64,000 bases of DNA from Pleurocapsa minor GSE-CHR-MK 17-07R (GTDB lineage Bacteria; Chloroflexota; Anaerolineae; Aggregatilineales; Phototrophicaceae). Shown in pieces: positions 26,102 through 34,074 of the stretch. Positions within the stretch are counted from its first letter, which is position 1. The number at the start of each line of letters is the position of its first letter. The notes under the pieces are model-generated. The model did not search any database, was not told the DNA's origin, and was given only the letters and a program-made list of their open reading frames with translations. A program made the translations under genes and the position numbers. The DNA is taken from positions 1 through 64,000 of the forward strand of contig JAHHHY010000002.1 in the NCBI GenBank assembly GCA_019359125.1. The letters are read 5' to 3'.

Positions 26102-27391
26102 TCAGTCGCGCTGTGGCGGGCCAGCCTCGATATTGAGGAAAGCGCGCGAGCGCAGCCCCATGAATGCCGCCAGCAGCGTCGCCCCGCCCGCCATGATGAA
26201 CCAGAAGGGCACGCCTGTGCGGTCGGCCACCGGGCCGGTAATCGCCAGCACCAGCGGCGCGGGCAGCAGCACCGCGCTGCCCAGCAGGCCGAACACGCGC
26301 CCCTGCATGTGCGGCGGCACGGCAGCCTGCAGGATGGCAAGCACCGGCCCGTTGATGACGGCAACCGATATGCCCGTCACTAGGTTTCCGGCGACGGCCA
26401 GCCACAGCATGTTGGCGGGCGACAGGCCGATCACCAGCAGGCTGATGCCCAGCATCATGATGCCCAGAATGGAGGTGTAGACCCGACGCCTGAAGCCACC
26501 CCACACGCCGAGCAGGATGCCGCCCAGCAGCACCCCGGCCCCAAAGGCAATCTGCATGAGCGCGAGGTCTTCAGGCATGCCATTGAAATGGCCGGATACC
26601 AGCAGCGCCATCAGCGAGACGGCTGGCGTGACGATGGCGTTGATGAGCGCGGCGACCGCAAACAACATCAGCAGGCCGGGCCAGCTGGCGGCGTAATTCA
26701 GGCCGATGCGCATGTCGGTCAGGATGGCGCGCACGGTGGTCGCTGTGCTGACAATCGGCTGCGGAATGTTGACAAACAGCAGGCTGACGATGGCAATCGC
26801 CGCGCTGATAACATCCAGCAGCACAATCGAGCCGATAGGCAGCCGGGCGATCAGCAGGGCACCGAAAATGGGCGCGCCGATGCTGCTCAGCCCCTGCACC
26901 ATCTGGTTCATACCAGCGACGCGGGTGAGCTGCGCCTGGGGTACCAGCATCCCGGTGGAGGCCTGCATGGCCGGGCTGTGCAGCGCCTGCATTGACGAGC
27001 GCACGAACATGGCGACCAGCACCTGCCACGTTTGCAGCGTCCCAGCCGCCGCCAGCAGCACGATGGCCAGCGAGGCAAGGGCCGCGATGCCGTCCGCGCC
27101 GATCATTACACGCTTGCGGTTCAGCCGGTCGACCACGGCCCCGGCAAACGGGCCCAGCAGCACCTGCGGCAGCAGGCCGACCAGCGATGCGATGGCCAGC
27201 ACGGTCGCCGAGCCGGTCGTTTGCGTCAGCCACCAGATCAGCGAAAACTGCACCACGGCCGTACCCAGCAGTGACAGCGACTGTCCGGTCCAGATGGTGA
27301 GAAAGCGCGGCAGCCAGCGGGGGCCGGGGTCATAAGCTGTTGTTGTGGCCTCAGGGGCTACATCCACTGGCAAGGCATTTTCAGTTGTCAT
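26102..27391 (-). CDS. MFS transporter, drug/macrolide-exporter-like
   Basis: 429 aa from the ATG at 27391, with GGAG upstream; a longer reading begins in the intergenic region. About twelve hydrophobic helices are visible. The loop between helices 2 and 3 has GPFAGAVVDRLNRKRVMIGAD, the MFS signature in this group, and IWTGQSLSLLGTAVVQFSL opens helix 1. This resembles MefA/EntS-type (MFS_3) exporters of macrolides or siderophores. The substrate is unknown. It is divergent from the SWIM gene and downstream of nothing on its strand. A TTGAAC/GTTTCAA symmetric site lies in its upstream region. Confidence 0.85.
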   Translation of the reverse strand: MTTENALPVDVAPEATTTAYDPGPRWLPRFLTIWTGQSLSLLGTAVVQFSLIWWLTQTTGSATVLAIASLVGLLPQVLLGPFAGAVVDRLNRKRVMIGADGIAALASLAIVLLAAAGTLQTWQVLVAMFVRSSMQALHSPAMQASTGMLVPQAQLTRVAGMNQMVQGLSSIGAPIFGALLIARLPIGSIVLLDVISAAIAIVSLLFVNIPQPIVSTATTVRAILTDMRIGLNYAASWPGLLMLFAVAALINAIVTPAVSLMALLVSGHFNGMPEDLALMQIAFGAGVLLGGILLGVWGGFRRRVYTSILGIMMLGISLLVIGLSPANMLWLAVAGNLVTGISVAVINGPVLAILQAAVPPHMQGRVFGLLGSAVLLPAPLVLAITGPVADRTGVPFWFIMAGGATLLAAFMGLRSRAFLNIEAGPPQRD

Positions 27392-27464
27392 GAAGAGTCT
27401 CCGTTTGTAAAGAGGCTGTCGCTCCCCGTGGGCGACATGTTTCTGTGCCGCCAGTCTATACGTG

Positions 27465-27486
27465 TTGAACATTCTAATAGTTTCAA
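27465..27486. promoter_or_regulatory. Operator-like inverted repeat upstream of MFS gene
   Basis: TTGAAC and GTTTCAA half sites are separated by nine A/T-rich bases, about 75-95 bases upstream of the MFS start. Such symmetry fits a dimeric repressor site. No regulator gene is adjacent. Confidence 0.35.
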
Positions 27487-27563
27487 ATGAAAATTGCTGC
27501 AACTTGCATCGCCAGGTCGCGGCGGATCTCGCTCACCGGATGATTAAGACAGTGCGGGCTTCA

Positions 27564-27592
27564 TTGACATGGGCTTAATCGGGGGTTAAACT
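27564..27592 (+). promoter_or_regulatory. Promoter upstream of a short leader before the SWIM gene
   Basis: A perfect TTGACA (27564-27569), a 17-bp spacer and TAAACT (27587-27592) make a good sigma70-type promoter. Transcription would begin near 27600, about 130 bases upstream of the SWIM gene. Confidence 0.6.
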
Positions 27593-27642
27593 CTTTTTAT
27601 GAAGCCAATACGCATTTTAAGCACCCTCCCCTCAAGATTCGA

Positions 27643-27680
27643 AGCACGCGGCAGTGCTCTTTAGCCCCGCGTGCTTTTTG
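27643..27680 (+). terminator. Rho-independent terminator inside the SWIM gene leader
   Basis: AGCACGCGG (27643-27651) pairs with CCGCGTGCT (27667-27675), followed by a T-run. It lies between the TTGACA promoter and the SWIM gene, so it would end a transcript of about 85 nt or attenuate the gene. AGCAC at 27643-27647 can instead pair with GTGCT at 27654-27658, which would break the terminator stem. Confidence 0.75.
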
Positions 27681-27730
27681 TTTATTCAGGCGATGAAACT
27701 GTTTTAGTCAGAAAGAGGAGCTGAAACATC

Positions 27731-28225
27731 ATGGATTACGGCATGATCGGCAAGATTGAAAAGGCGAAGCTGTACGCTGCCGAGCCGGAGCGTGTGACCT
27801 TTAACACGCTCACCGCCGAGTTTCGCGGCGACAACAGCAGCTACCTGCTGCACCTCACGCCCGAAGGCTGGAGCTGCAACTGCCCGGGCTTCGCGACCAT
27901 TGGCCTGTGCCCGCACATCATGGCGATGGAGAAGATCCTCAAGCCCATGCTGAAGCGCGTGCCAGAGCAGTATCACCGGGGCCAGAACGTGGTTTCGGAC
28001 GTCGAAAAGGCGATGCGCTATGCGGAAGAGACCGACCGCGTCAGCTTCCGCAGTTTTGAAGTGACTTTCCGTGGTGACAATGACACCCACATCACCGCCT
28101 ATACTGAAGGCGCGTGGTCGTGCGGATGCACATTCTTCCAGAGCCGCGGCGTGTGCTGTCACACGATGGCGCTGGAGCGCATCCTCAAGGGGATGATCGA
28201 GTCATCAGAGCAGCCTGTGGGCTAA
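27731..28225 (+). CDS. Protein with two tandem SWIM zinc fingers
   Basis: 164 aa, preceded by AGAAAGAGGAG. It is an internal duplication of a module of about 80 aa. Each half has a strand region (VTFNTLTAEFRGDN / VSFRSFEVTFRGDN) and a SWIM motif C-x-C-x8-C-x-H: C49, C51, C60, H62 and C131, C133, C142, H144. A helix follows each (MAMEKILKPM / MALERILKGM). SWIM fingers bind nucleic acids or proteins. There is no attached helicase, transposase or nuclease domain, so it is a stand-alone double SWIM protein of unknown role. It is probably controlled by the terminator in its leader. Confidence 0.85.
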   Translation: MDYGMIGKIEKAKLYAAEPERVTFNTLTAEFRGDNSSYLLHLTPEGWSCNCPGFATIGLCPHIMAMEKILKPMLKRVPEQYHRGQNVVSDVEKAMRYAEETDRVSFRSFEVTFRGDNDTHITAYTEGAWSCGCTFFQSRGVCCHTMALERILKGMIESSEQPVG

Positions 28226-28262
28226 CCAGCCCGCAGCGCAGGCTGTCAATCATTGACCATTC

Positions 28263-28300
28263 AGCGGGCGGGTGAGCACTCTCATTCGCCCGCTTTGTTT
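28263..28300 (+). terminator. Terminator after the SWIM gene
   Basis: GCGGGCGGGTGAG pairs with CTCATTCGCCCGC (with G-U pairs), followed by TTTGTTT. It lies 38 bases after the SWIM stop codon. Confidence 0.75.
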
Positions 28301-28453
28301 GCCACGCGAGCGCACCGAATCCCCCGACCGGCCTGTTTTTTCCTGGGCCAGCCCGCCTGCAACTTCTGAAAAGCTGCTGCGTAAAATATGTGCATAACGG
28401 TTTAAGCCCCTGTATGCCATCGTCATGCAGGGAACAAGGGGAGAGAACACATC

Positions 28454-28786
28454 ATGAGTATCATCGCAATCGTCGTGCTGCTAATGTTGGCGTGGTTCGT
28501 GCTGCTGCCAGTTGTTGGCGGCCTGATCGGCTTCCTGTTCACGGTCGTGGCCTGGGGTATCGCTGGCTGGCTGGTCGGGCAGATCATGAGCGGCAAGGGC
28601 TACAGCCCGCTGACCAACATCGCGCTTGGCCTGGTGGGTGGCATCGTCGGCAGCATCGTGCTGCGCGCGCTCAATCTTCAGGGTCTGGGCGACCTGTGGA
28701 TTTTTGGCGGCATCATCGTCGGCGTGATCGGCGGCGTGATTACCGTCGCGGTGGCGCGCCTGTTCAACCGCAACTTCGCCCGCTAG
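28454..28786 (+). CDS. GlsB/YeaQ/YmgE-family small membrane protein
   Basis: 110 aa, with AAGGGGAGAG upstream of the ATG. Residues 20-108 match the transglycosylase-associated/GlsB family: GIAGWLVGQIMSGKGYSPL, NIALGLVGGIVGSIVL and IIVGVIGGVITVAVARLF. The family has three hydrophobic helices with Gly-rich packing; here an extra N-terminal helix (2-30) is present. Members are stress-induced in several bacteria, but their biochemical role is not settled. It is a single-gene unit bounded by terminators on both sides. Confidence 0.88.
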   Translation: MSIIAIVVLLMLAWFVLLPVVGGLIGFLFTVVAWGIAGWLVGQIMSGKGYSPLTNIALGLVGGIVGSIVLRALNLQGLGDLWIFGGIIVGVIGGVITVAVARLFNRNFAR

Positions 28787-28803
28787 TCCTGCTGAGGCGT
28801 CAC

Positions 28804-28846
28804 AAAAACATCCCCCATCCGGGCGCTCCGGACGGGGGATGTTTTT
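28804..28846. terminator. Strong bidirectional terminator
   Basis: AAAAACATCCCCC pairs with GGGGGATGTTTTT, with further C/G pairing inward. A-run and T-run flanks let it work for the GlsB-like gene on the plus strand and the GH99-like gene on the minus strand. Confidence 0.92.
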
Positions 28847-28866
28847 ATTTCTGGAGAAATGGCTGG

Positions 28867-30084
28867 CTAGCCGGTGACGGGCGCGGCGTTCAGGTCGCCC
28901 GTAAAACTGCCGAAGCCGGACGACATCCAGCCGCTCTGGCCGCCATAGTTCACCTGCACCCACGAGTTATCCCCGTTGCGGCCGATGACATCAAGGGCTG
29001 TGCCCGCGCCCACGGTGGTGATTTCTGCACCGCCCGTGCTGGGCGCGTTACGCAGGCGCACATTCGACTGAATCGTGTACACGATGCCGGTGGGCGAGCC
29101 TGCCGCCGCACCGCCTGCTGCCGCCGGTGCGCTGCCGCTTTCCCACGCCGCCACCAGCGGGCGCAGCACGTCGAGCGACTGCGCGCCATAGACCTGGCTG
29201 GGCTCGATGTGCGAGTTTTCCAGGTATTCGTTCCAGCTCACAATCAGGATGACGCCTGCGCCGCTGGCGACTGCGCCGTTCCAGCTTGATGTCAGGAACT
29301 GGCCGTTATTGCGCGCACGGGGCGAAGTTGGGTTGGGGCGGCCTGCTGCCAGTGCCGATTCGTCCCAGCCGGGCAGCACCGTCGGCGTATAGAAGGTGCC
29401 GCCGGCGCTGGCGGCGCGGCGCGCCCACTGGGTCGCCACGGAACCGGGATTGGCCGCCCAGGCTGTGTTAAACAGATACAGGCCGTCAAACACGCGCAGA
29501 TAGCCGGTGTTGGTGCCTTCGGCCACCCAGATGGTGTTGCGGTTCGGGTCCACCTGCGCGCGGATATTTTGCCAGTCGGCCACTGAGAAGCGGCCCTGGT
29601 TCCAGAAATAGATGACCGGCTTGCCGTTGTAGCGCAGATAGGCCGGGTGATTGGCGCGGTCGCCGATCAGATAGCTCAGCGTGCCGATAGTATCACCAAC
29701 GGTGGCATTGAAGCCCGGATCGCCCAGGTCGACCGACGCGGCGGCACGGAAACCCATGCCTGCCGAAATATCGAGCAGCGCATTGAACGTCTGCGCGGTC
29801 AGGTTGTCGCCAGCGGGGCCATACCACGCGGCGATAAAGGCGTCGATGCCCGCGCTCTGGGCCTCGCTGATCTGGCGCGAAATGACGCCGCCGTCACGGC
29901 TGTCATAGGGTGCGGCCGGGCGGTCGAGCAGGCGGCCATCGCCCCAGCTGTCGCCCGTGTACCAGCCGAAGTAATAGGCCCAGACCTGGCGTCCGTCCTG
30001 CGCGCTGGCGGGCGACACGATGCCCAGCGAGAGCACAAGCAGCAGCGCCAGGGTCAGGCCGAAGGAAAGGCGTTTGGATGACAT
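28867..30084 (-). CDS. Secreted GH99-like glycoside hydrolase with C-terminal SH3 domain
   Basis: 405 aa from the ATG at 30084, with AGAGGAAA upstream. A signal peptide covers residues 1-28 (ends SPASAQ). Residues 30-315 resemble GH99/GH71-like TIM barrels: VWAYYFGWYTGD, ISRQISEAQSAGIDAFIAAWYGP, and the late motif SWNEYLENSHIEPS, which matches the WNE-HIEPS pattern of this group. Residues 340-400 form a bacterial SH3 domain (SNVRLRNAPSTGG, WVQVNYGGQSGWM). GH99 enzymes act on alpha-mannans or related glycans; the substrate here is not known. It is a single-gene unit convergent with the GlsB-like gene. Confidence 0.82.
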   Translation of the reverse strand: MSSKRLSFGLTLALLLVLSLGIVSPASAQDGRQVWAYYFGWYTGDSWGDGRLLDRPAAPYDSRDGGVISRQISEAQSAGIDAFIAAWYGPAGDNLTAQTFNALLDISAGMGFRAAASVDLGDPGFNATVGDTIGTLSYLIGDRANHPAYLRYNGKPVIYFWNQGRFSVADWQNIRAQVDPNRNTIWVAEGTNTGYLRVFDGLYLFNTAWAANPGSVATQWARRAASAGGTFYTPTVLPGWDESALAAGRPNPTSPRARNNGQFLTSSWNGAVASGAGVILIVSWNEYLENSHIEPSQVYGAQSLDVLRPLVAAWESGSAPAAAGGAAAGSPTGIVYTIQSNVRLRNAPSTGGAEITTVGAGTALDVIGRNGDNSWVQVNYGGQSGWMSSGFGSFTGDLNAAPVTG

Positions 30085-30356
30085 GGCAGATTTCCTCTGA
30101 TTCTGATGATTTCGGTCCGTGAAGATCACGTCCCCATACCTTCACTGTACTCGGTATCGCATCAGAAATTGCATAGGACTGTGGGGTGACTGCCTGTAAA
30201 AAACCTGTAAAGAGGGCAATCGCAGGGCAGGCGTATGCGTGCGGGGCAGGGCTGCGCGCAATGCTGCCTGGCGCAACCGCTGCCGGTGAAGGGAAGTAGG
30301 ACGAATAGGCCACGAAGGATTGATGAAGTTTATGTCAGGATCGCGGTTTTTCCAGC

Positions 30357-30362
30357 TATACT
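30357..30362 (+). promoter_or_regulatory. Candidate -10 for the receiver-roadblock gene
   Basis: TATACT lies about 43 bases upstream of the ATG at 30405. No good -35 hexamer is seen at 17 bp. This is the only -10-like site in the 320-bp divergent region, which holds no gene. Confidence 0.4.
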
Positions 30363-30404
30363 GAAAACCGTAGATATGTATCGTATGGCAATAGAACGGG
30401 TGAA

Positions 30405-31619
30405 ATGACAATGGCAGGGCTGCCCCGCATTCTGACAGTAGATCCCACCGGCATGGCAGCGCGCATCGTGCGCGCAGGCCTGACCATGCTGGAACGGCCG
30501 GTCATTCAGGTGGATGTGCCCGGTGATGTTGAGGCACTGGACGAAGTGCAGCACGGGCGTTTCCGCGCTGTCATCGCGGCGGCCACCCTCAGTGACGCCG
30601 TCAGCGGCGTACAGCTGGCGCGCCACATCAAGAGTATGCAGCCGGAAACTTCGATCATCCTGCTGAACGACAGCCACGAATCAGTGTATGAGCCGGACAC
30701 GCGCGACCAGGCCGATTTTATCGTGCTGCGCCGTCCGGTCGATGGCACACAGATTATCCGCGTGCTGACGGCCGCGCTGGATGGCCGCGATATCCTGTCG
30801 GCGGCTTTCCCGGTTGCTTCGGCGGGTGCTACCGTCGCTGGCGGCGAAGTGGGCTATATCCCGTCGATGAATCAGCGCGAGGCGGCGTCGGTCATCGAGA
30901 CGCTGGCCACCAACGTCGGGGCGATGGCCGTCGTGCTGAGCAGCCGCGCCGGCGAGGTGCTGGTGGAGCATGGCGCGGTGGGCTATCTGGACCGCGAAAG
31001 CCTGACCGCTGCCCTGCTGCCCACCGTAACCGCGACGACCGATATGGGCCGCATCGTTGGCGGACATTCCAGCGCGCTGATGGTGTATGAAGGCGATACG
31101 CTGACGGTGTTTGTGCTGTCGGCTGGACTGCACCATTTCGTCAGCGTGATTTTCAGCGCCGCTGGCGGCACGCGCGCGCTTGGTGCGGTGCGCCAGTATG
31201 GCCGCCGCGCAGTGGATGAGCTGGTGGCGCTGGTGGGTGCTTCAGCGATGCCGGCCGATGCCCCGCCGCCTGTCCGCGAAACCAAGCGCAAGAAGCGCTC
31301 GACGATGACGGCTGCGGCGGTCGTGCCGCCAGTCGTGGCCCCGCCGCCCGAACCGGAGCTGGTTCCCGCGCCGGAATTTGCCGACCTGGTGCCGATGGGC
31401 TCGTATGTGCAGCAGACGGTGGAAGCCGAGGCGCTGGTGCTGGAGCCGCTGGCCGAGCTGGACGTGAATATCTTTGGACAGGAAATGACCGATTTGCAGA
31501 CCGCCGACCTGGACGACATGTTCAATCCGGAAAAGCTGGCTGCCATCGCCAACGAAGCCAAGCGTGGCCGTGGCCCGCTGAGCTATGAAGAAGCCAAAGA
31601 GCTGGGCCTGGTGAACTGA
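30405..31619 (+). CDS. Degenerate receiver fused to a roadblock/LC7-like domain
   Basis: 404 aa; MTMAG at 30405 or MAG at 30411. Residues 8-125 have a receiver-like alternation (RILTVDPTGMAARIVR, RAVIAAATLSDAVSG, SIILLNDSHESV, FIVLRRPVDGTQ), but the phospho-acceptor Asp position reads Ala/Thr, so it is a pseudo-receiver. Residues 155-275 look like a roadblock/LC7 (MglB-type) domain with VIETLATNVGAMAVVLSSR, ALMVYEGDTLTVFVLS and FVSVIFSAAGG. A Lys-rich and Pro-rich linker then leads to an acidic tail and a final helix. Roadblock proteins often regulate small GTPases, but none is encoded nearby. The role is unknown. Confidence 0.7.
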   Translation: MTMAGLPRILTVDPTGMAARIVRAGLTMLERPVIQVDVPGDVEALDEVQHGRFRAVIAAATLSDAVSGVQLARHIKSMQPETSIILLNDSHESVYEPDTRDQADFIVLRRPVDGTQIIRVLTAALDGRDILSAAFPVASAGATVAGGEVGYIPSMNQREAASVIETLATNVGAMAVVLSSRAGEVLVEHGAVGYLDRESLTAALLPTVTATTDMGRIVGGHSSALMVYEGDTLTVFVLSAGLHHFVSVIFSAAGGTRALGAVRQYGRRAVDELVALVGASAMPADAPPPVRETKRKKRSTMTAAAVVPPVVAPPPEPELVPAPEFADLVPMGSYVQQTVEAEALVLEPLAELDVNIFGQEMTDLQTADLDDMFNPEKLAAIANEAKRGRGPLSYEEAKELGLVN

Positions 31620-31645
31620 CGCCAGCGCGAGTGGATACAGATAGC

Positions 31646-31683
31646 AAAAAGACACGTCCGGGCTTTCCAGACGTGTCTTTTTG
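31646..31683. terminator. Terminator between the receiver-roadblock and VIT-VWA genes
   Basis: AAAAAGACACGTC pairs with GACGTGTCTTTTT across an 11-base loop. The A-run and T-run let it serve both convergent genes. Confidence 0.9.
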
Positions 31684-31701
31684 TTTGGGCTGAATCGGCG
31701 C

Positions 31702-33981
31702 TTACTCCAGCGTGACCTCGTAGGCGACGCCATCCAGCACGACGATCACCTGATCGCCGATGGCAAAGAAGGGCGCCAGCGCGGGGATTTCGCTCAGCAG
31801 GTCAAAGTAGGCATCGCTCAGGAAGACGACCTTTTGCGTCGTCATGGTGTCCGGCTCAAAGGTCGTGTCGGTCCACACGCCGTTCTGCTGGACGAAGGTG
31901 CGGCCTTCCACGGTCTGAACGGCGTTCTGCTGCGGGGCAGGCGGCATACCCGGATCGACGTTGCCGGTCGCATTGGCGCCACCCGCGCCCATCGTCGCCA
32001 TTGGGCTGGGCGTGGCGGCAATCTGCATGATCGGCGCGGCGGCTTCCGACAATCCGGCGGCAATATCAGCGGCGCCCACGGCGGCAGCGCCAAAGCTCTG
32101 GTTGGCCAGCGTCTGCGCTTCGGCTTCCAGGTCCGCCACGGCGCGGTCACGGCCAGACTGGGTGAGGATGTCGTTCTCATCAATCAGGAAGCTGGTGTAC
32201 GGCGTGATGATGCCGTAGCGCACGCTCAGGCTGACGATGCTGTCCACCAGCTCGCGCGATTCTCCGTTCAGGCGGATGCTGTTCAGCAGGTCACCGATGC
32301 GGCGCGTGGCCCACAACTGCGCGATGAACGGTTCGCCGCCGCCGCGTTCACGGAAATTGAAGCCCTCGTAGACATACGAGACCGATTCGCCGTTCAGCAT
32401 GCCGGTCAGGGTGATGCGGGCGTCTTCCATGCCTTCGCGATAGCGGCCCACCAGCGTGAGCTGGGTGCCACCAAACAGGTCGATCGGCAGGCTGGGATAC
32501 AGTGTATCCACCGTGACGCCCTCGATACTCAGCGTGGCATCCTGCAAAACCGGCGCGCTCACCTTGTTCCACAGGCTGGCCACTTCTTCGTCGATGCGTT
32601 CGCTGGGGCGCACATAGCTGGATGTGCCGTCAAAAGCGCGGGTGATGCCATCCAGCAGGAAGGTATCGACGTCGTCGCCCACGCCAAAGGCGAAGATGCG
32701 GGCATTGTCGGGCGCGACGGCGTCCAGGTTCTCAAGGATGCGGTCGGTCTGCATCTCGCCTTCGCTGGGCAGGCCGTCGGTGATGAACAGGATCGTCGTC
32801 GGGCGTTCCAGATCGACCATCTCCAGCGCCGTCGTCAGCGCGCCGTTGATATCGGTGCCGCCTTCGGCATACTGGCCGGAAATCCAGCTCGCGGCATCGG
32901 AGGCATCGCTGGCGGGCACCAGCTCATTGGCATACACGCGCCAGCCGGTGCTGAACAGGATCGCGTTGAAGCGGTCTTCTGCGCCCAGGTTGTCCAGCAC
33001 ATAACGCGCGGCATCCTGCGCCTGCGACCACTTGTCGCCCTGCATGCTGCCGCTCTGGTCCACTACCAGGATGACGTCCTGTGCTGCGACCGGGACATCG
33101 GGCATCTCCAGCGGCGGCTGCACCAGCAGCATGAAGAAGCCGTCTTCGTTGGCACCTTCGCGGTACGACAGGGCGTTCAGGGAAATGGATTCGCTGCTGA
33201 CGCTGTAGAACAGGCTGAAATCGCGGTCGGCGGCGAACTGCGTGCGCTCAAAGCCGACGCGGAAGCCGGTGTCACCCTGGCGGCTGACGGCGATGTCATG
33301 GCTGGGGCTGTAGATGCTGCCCAGAGTTTCGTCGCCGGTCATCTGCACGCTGATGCTCATCTGCTCGACAGCGCGGCGGCTGGTCAGGCGGGTGACATCG
33401 AGCGGATATTCGTACTCGATCAGGCCACCATCGGCGGCCAGCACCTGCGTATAGGACAGGGTGATGCGGCGCTTTTCCCCGGCAGGAATCGGGAAGACAT
33501 TGGCCTGAATCGCGTTGGTGCCGATGTATTCCAGCAGCGCCGGGTCGCGGTAGCTGCGCACGATTTCGTCGTAGTATGCGCGCGCCTCGTCTGCTTCCAT
33601 GATGCGCGCTTCGATGGGGATTTCATTGATATACATCACCAGGCTGTCGACGGAAGCGCCGGGGGGCAGCGGGAAGATGAACGTGCCTTCGGCCAGTGCG
33701 CCATCACCACGATTCACAAACTGCATATCCACATTGGTGCGGGCGATCTGGTCGTCGATGGTCACATTGACGCGGTGGTATTCCACCACCAGCCAGTCTG
33801 GATTGGTGAAGACGCCCCAGGTGGGCAGGTCAGGATTGGGGCACGGGACCGGATCGCAGATGGCGTCTGCCGGGCAGGGGGGAAACGTGGGGCAGGGGAC
33901 GACCTGAGCCGCTGCACCGCTGAAAGCGATAGCTGCGGCCAGCACGATGAGTAGCAATGTAAAAAGCGAGCGACGTCTCAT
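31702..33981 (-). CDS. Secreted VIT-VWA protein (inter-alpha-trypsin inhibitor heavy chain-like)
   Basis: 759 aa, with GGAGGA seven bases before the ATG. A signal peptide covers about 1-26. A Cys-rich stretch (about 27-50, six Cys-Pro pairs) follows. The VIT domain spans about 60-200 (VDMQFVNRGDGALAEGTFIFPLPPGA, AYYDEIVRSYRDPALLEYIG). The VWA domain is about 300-480, with a complete MIDAS (VVDQSGSM, a Thr in GGTDI and ITDGLP). A beta-rich region and an Ala/Pro-rich tail complete it. VIT-VWA proteins are secreted adhesion or matrix proteins; ligands in bacteria are mostly unknown. It is convergent with the receiver-roadblock gene. Confidence 0.9.
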   Translation of the reverse strand: MRRRSLFTLLLIVLAAAIAFSGAAAQVVPCPTFPPCPADAICDPVPCPNPDLPTWGVFTNPDWLVVEYHRVNVTIDDQIARTNVDMQFVNRGDGALAEGTFIFPLPPGASVDSLVMYINEIPIEARIMEADEARAYYDEIVRSYRDPALLEYIGTNAIQANVFPIPAGEKRRITLSYTQVLAADGGLIEYEYPLDVTRLTSRRAVEQMSISVQMTGDETLGSIYSPSHDIAVSRQGDTGFRVGFERTQFAADRDFSLFYSVSSESISLNALSYREGANEDGFFMLLVQPPLEMPDVPVAAQDVILVVDQSGSMQGDKWSQAQDAARYVLDNLGAEDRFNAILFSTGWRVYANELVPASDASDAASWISGQYAEGGTDINGALTTALEMVDLERPTTILFITDGLPSEGEMQTDRILENLDAVAPDNARIFAFGVGDDVDTFLLDGITRAFDGTSSYVRPSERIDEEVASLWNKVSAPVLQDATLSIEGVTVDTLYPSLPIDLFGGTQLTLVGRYREGMEDARITLTGMLNGESVSYVYEGFNFRERGGGEPFIAQLWATRRIGDLLNSIRLNGESRELVDSIVSLSVRYGIITPYTSFLIDENDILTQSGRDRAVADLEAEAQTLANQSFGAAAVGAADIAAGLSEAAAPIMQIAATPSPMATMGAGGANATGNVDPGMPPAPQQNAVQTVEGRTFVQQNGVWTDTTFEPDTMTTQKVVFLSDAYFDLLSEIPALAPFFAIGDQVIVVLDGVAYEVTLE

Positions 33982-34074
33982 TTTGGTTCCTCCACAAGCA
34001 ATAACCTGCTCTATGGAAGTAAGACGCTGGCCCGTGCTGATTGGTTCCAGCCAGGCGAATAGCGGCTTGCGGCG

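Noticed and set aside
31681-33954. 757-aa plus-strand reading opposite the VIT-VWA gene
   Set aside because: It has no recognisable domain and mirrors a gene with a signal peptide, ribosome-binding site and MIDAS motif.
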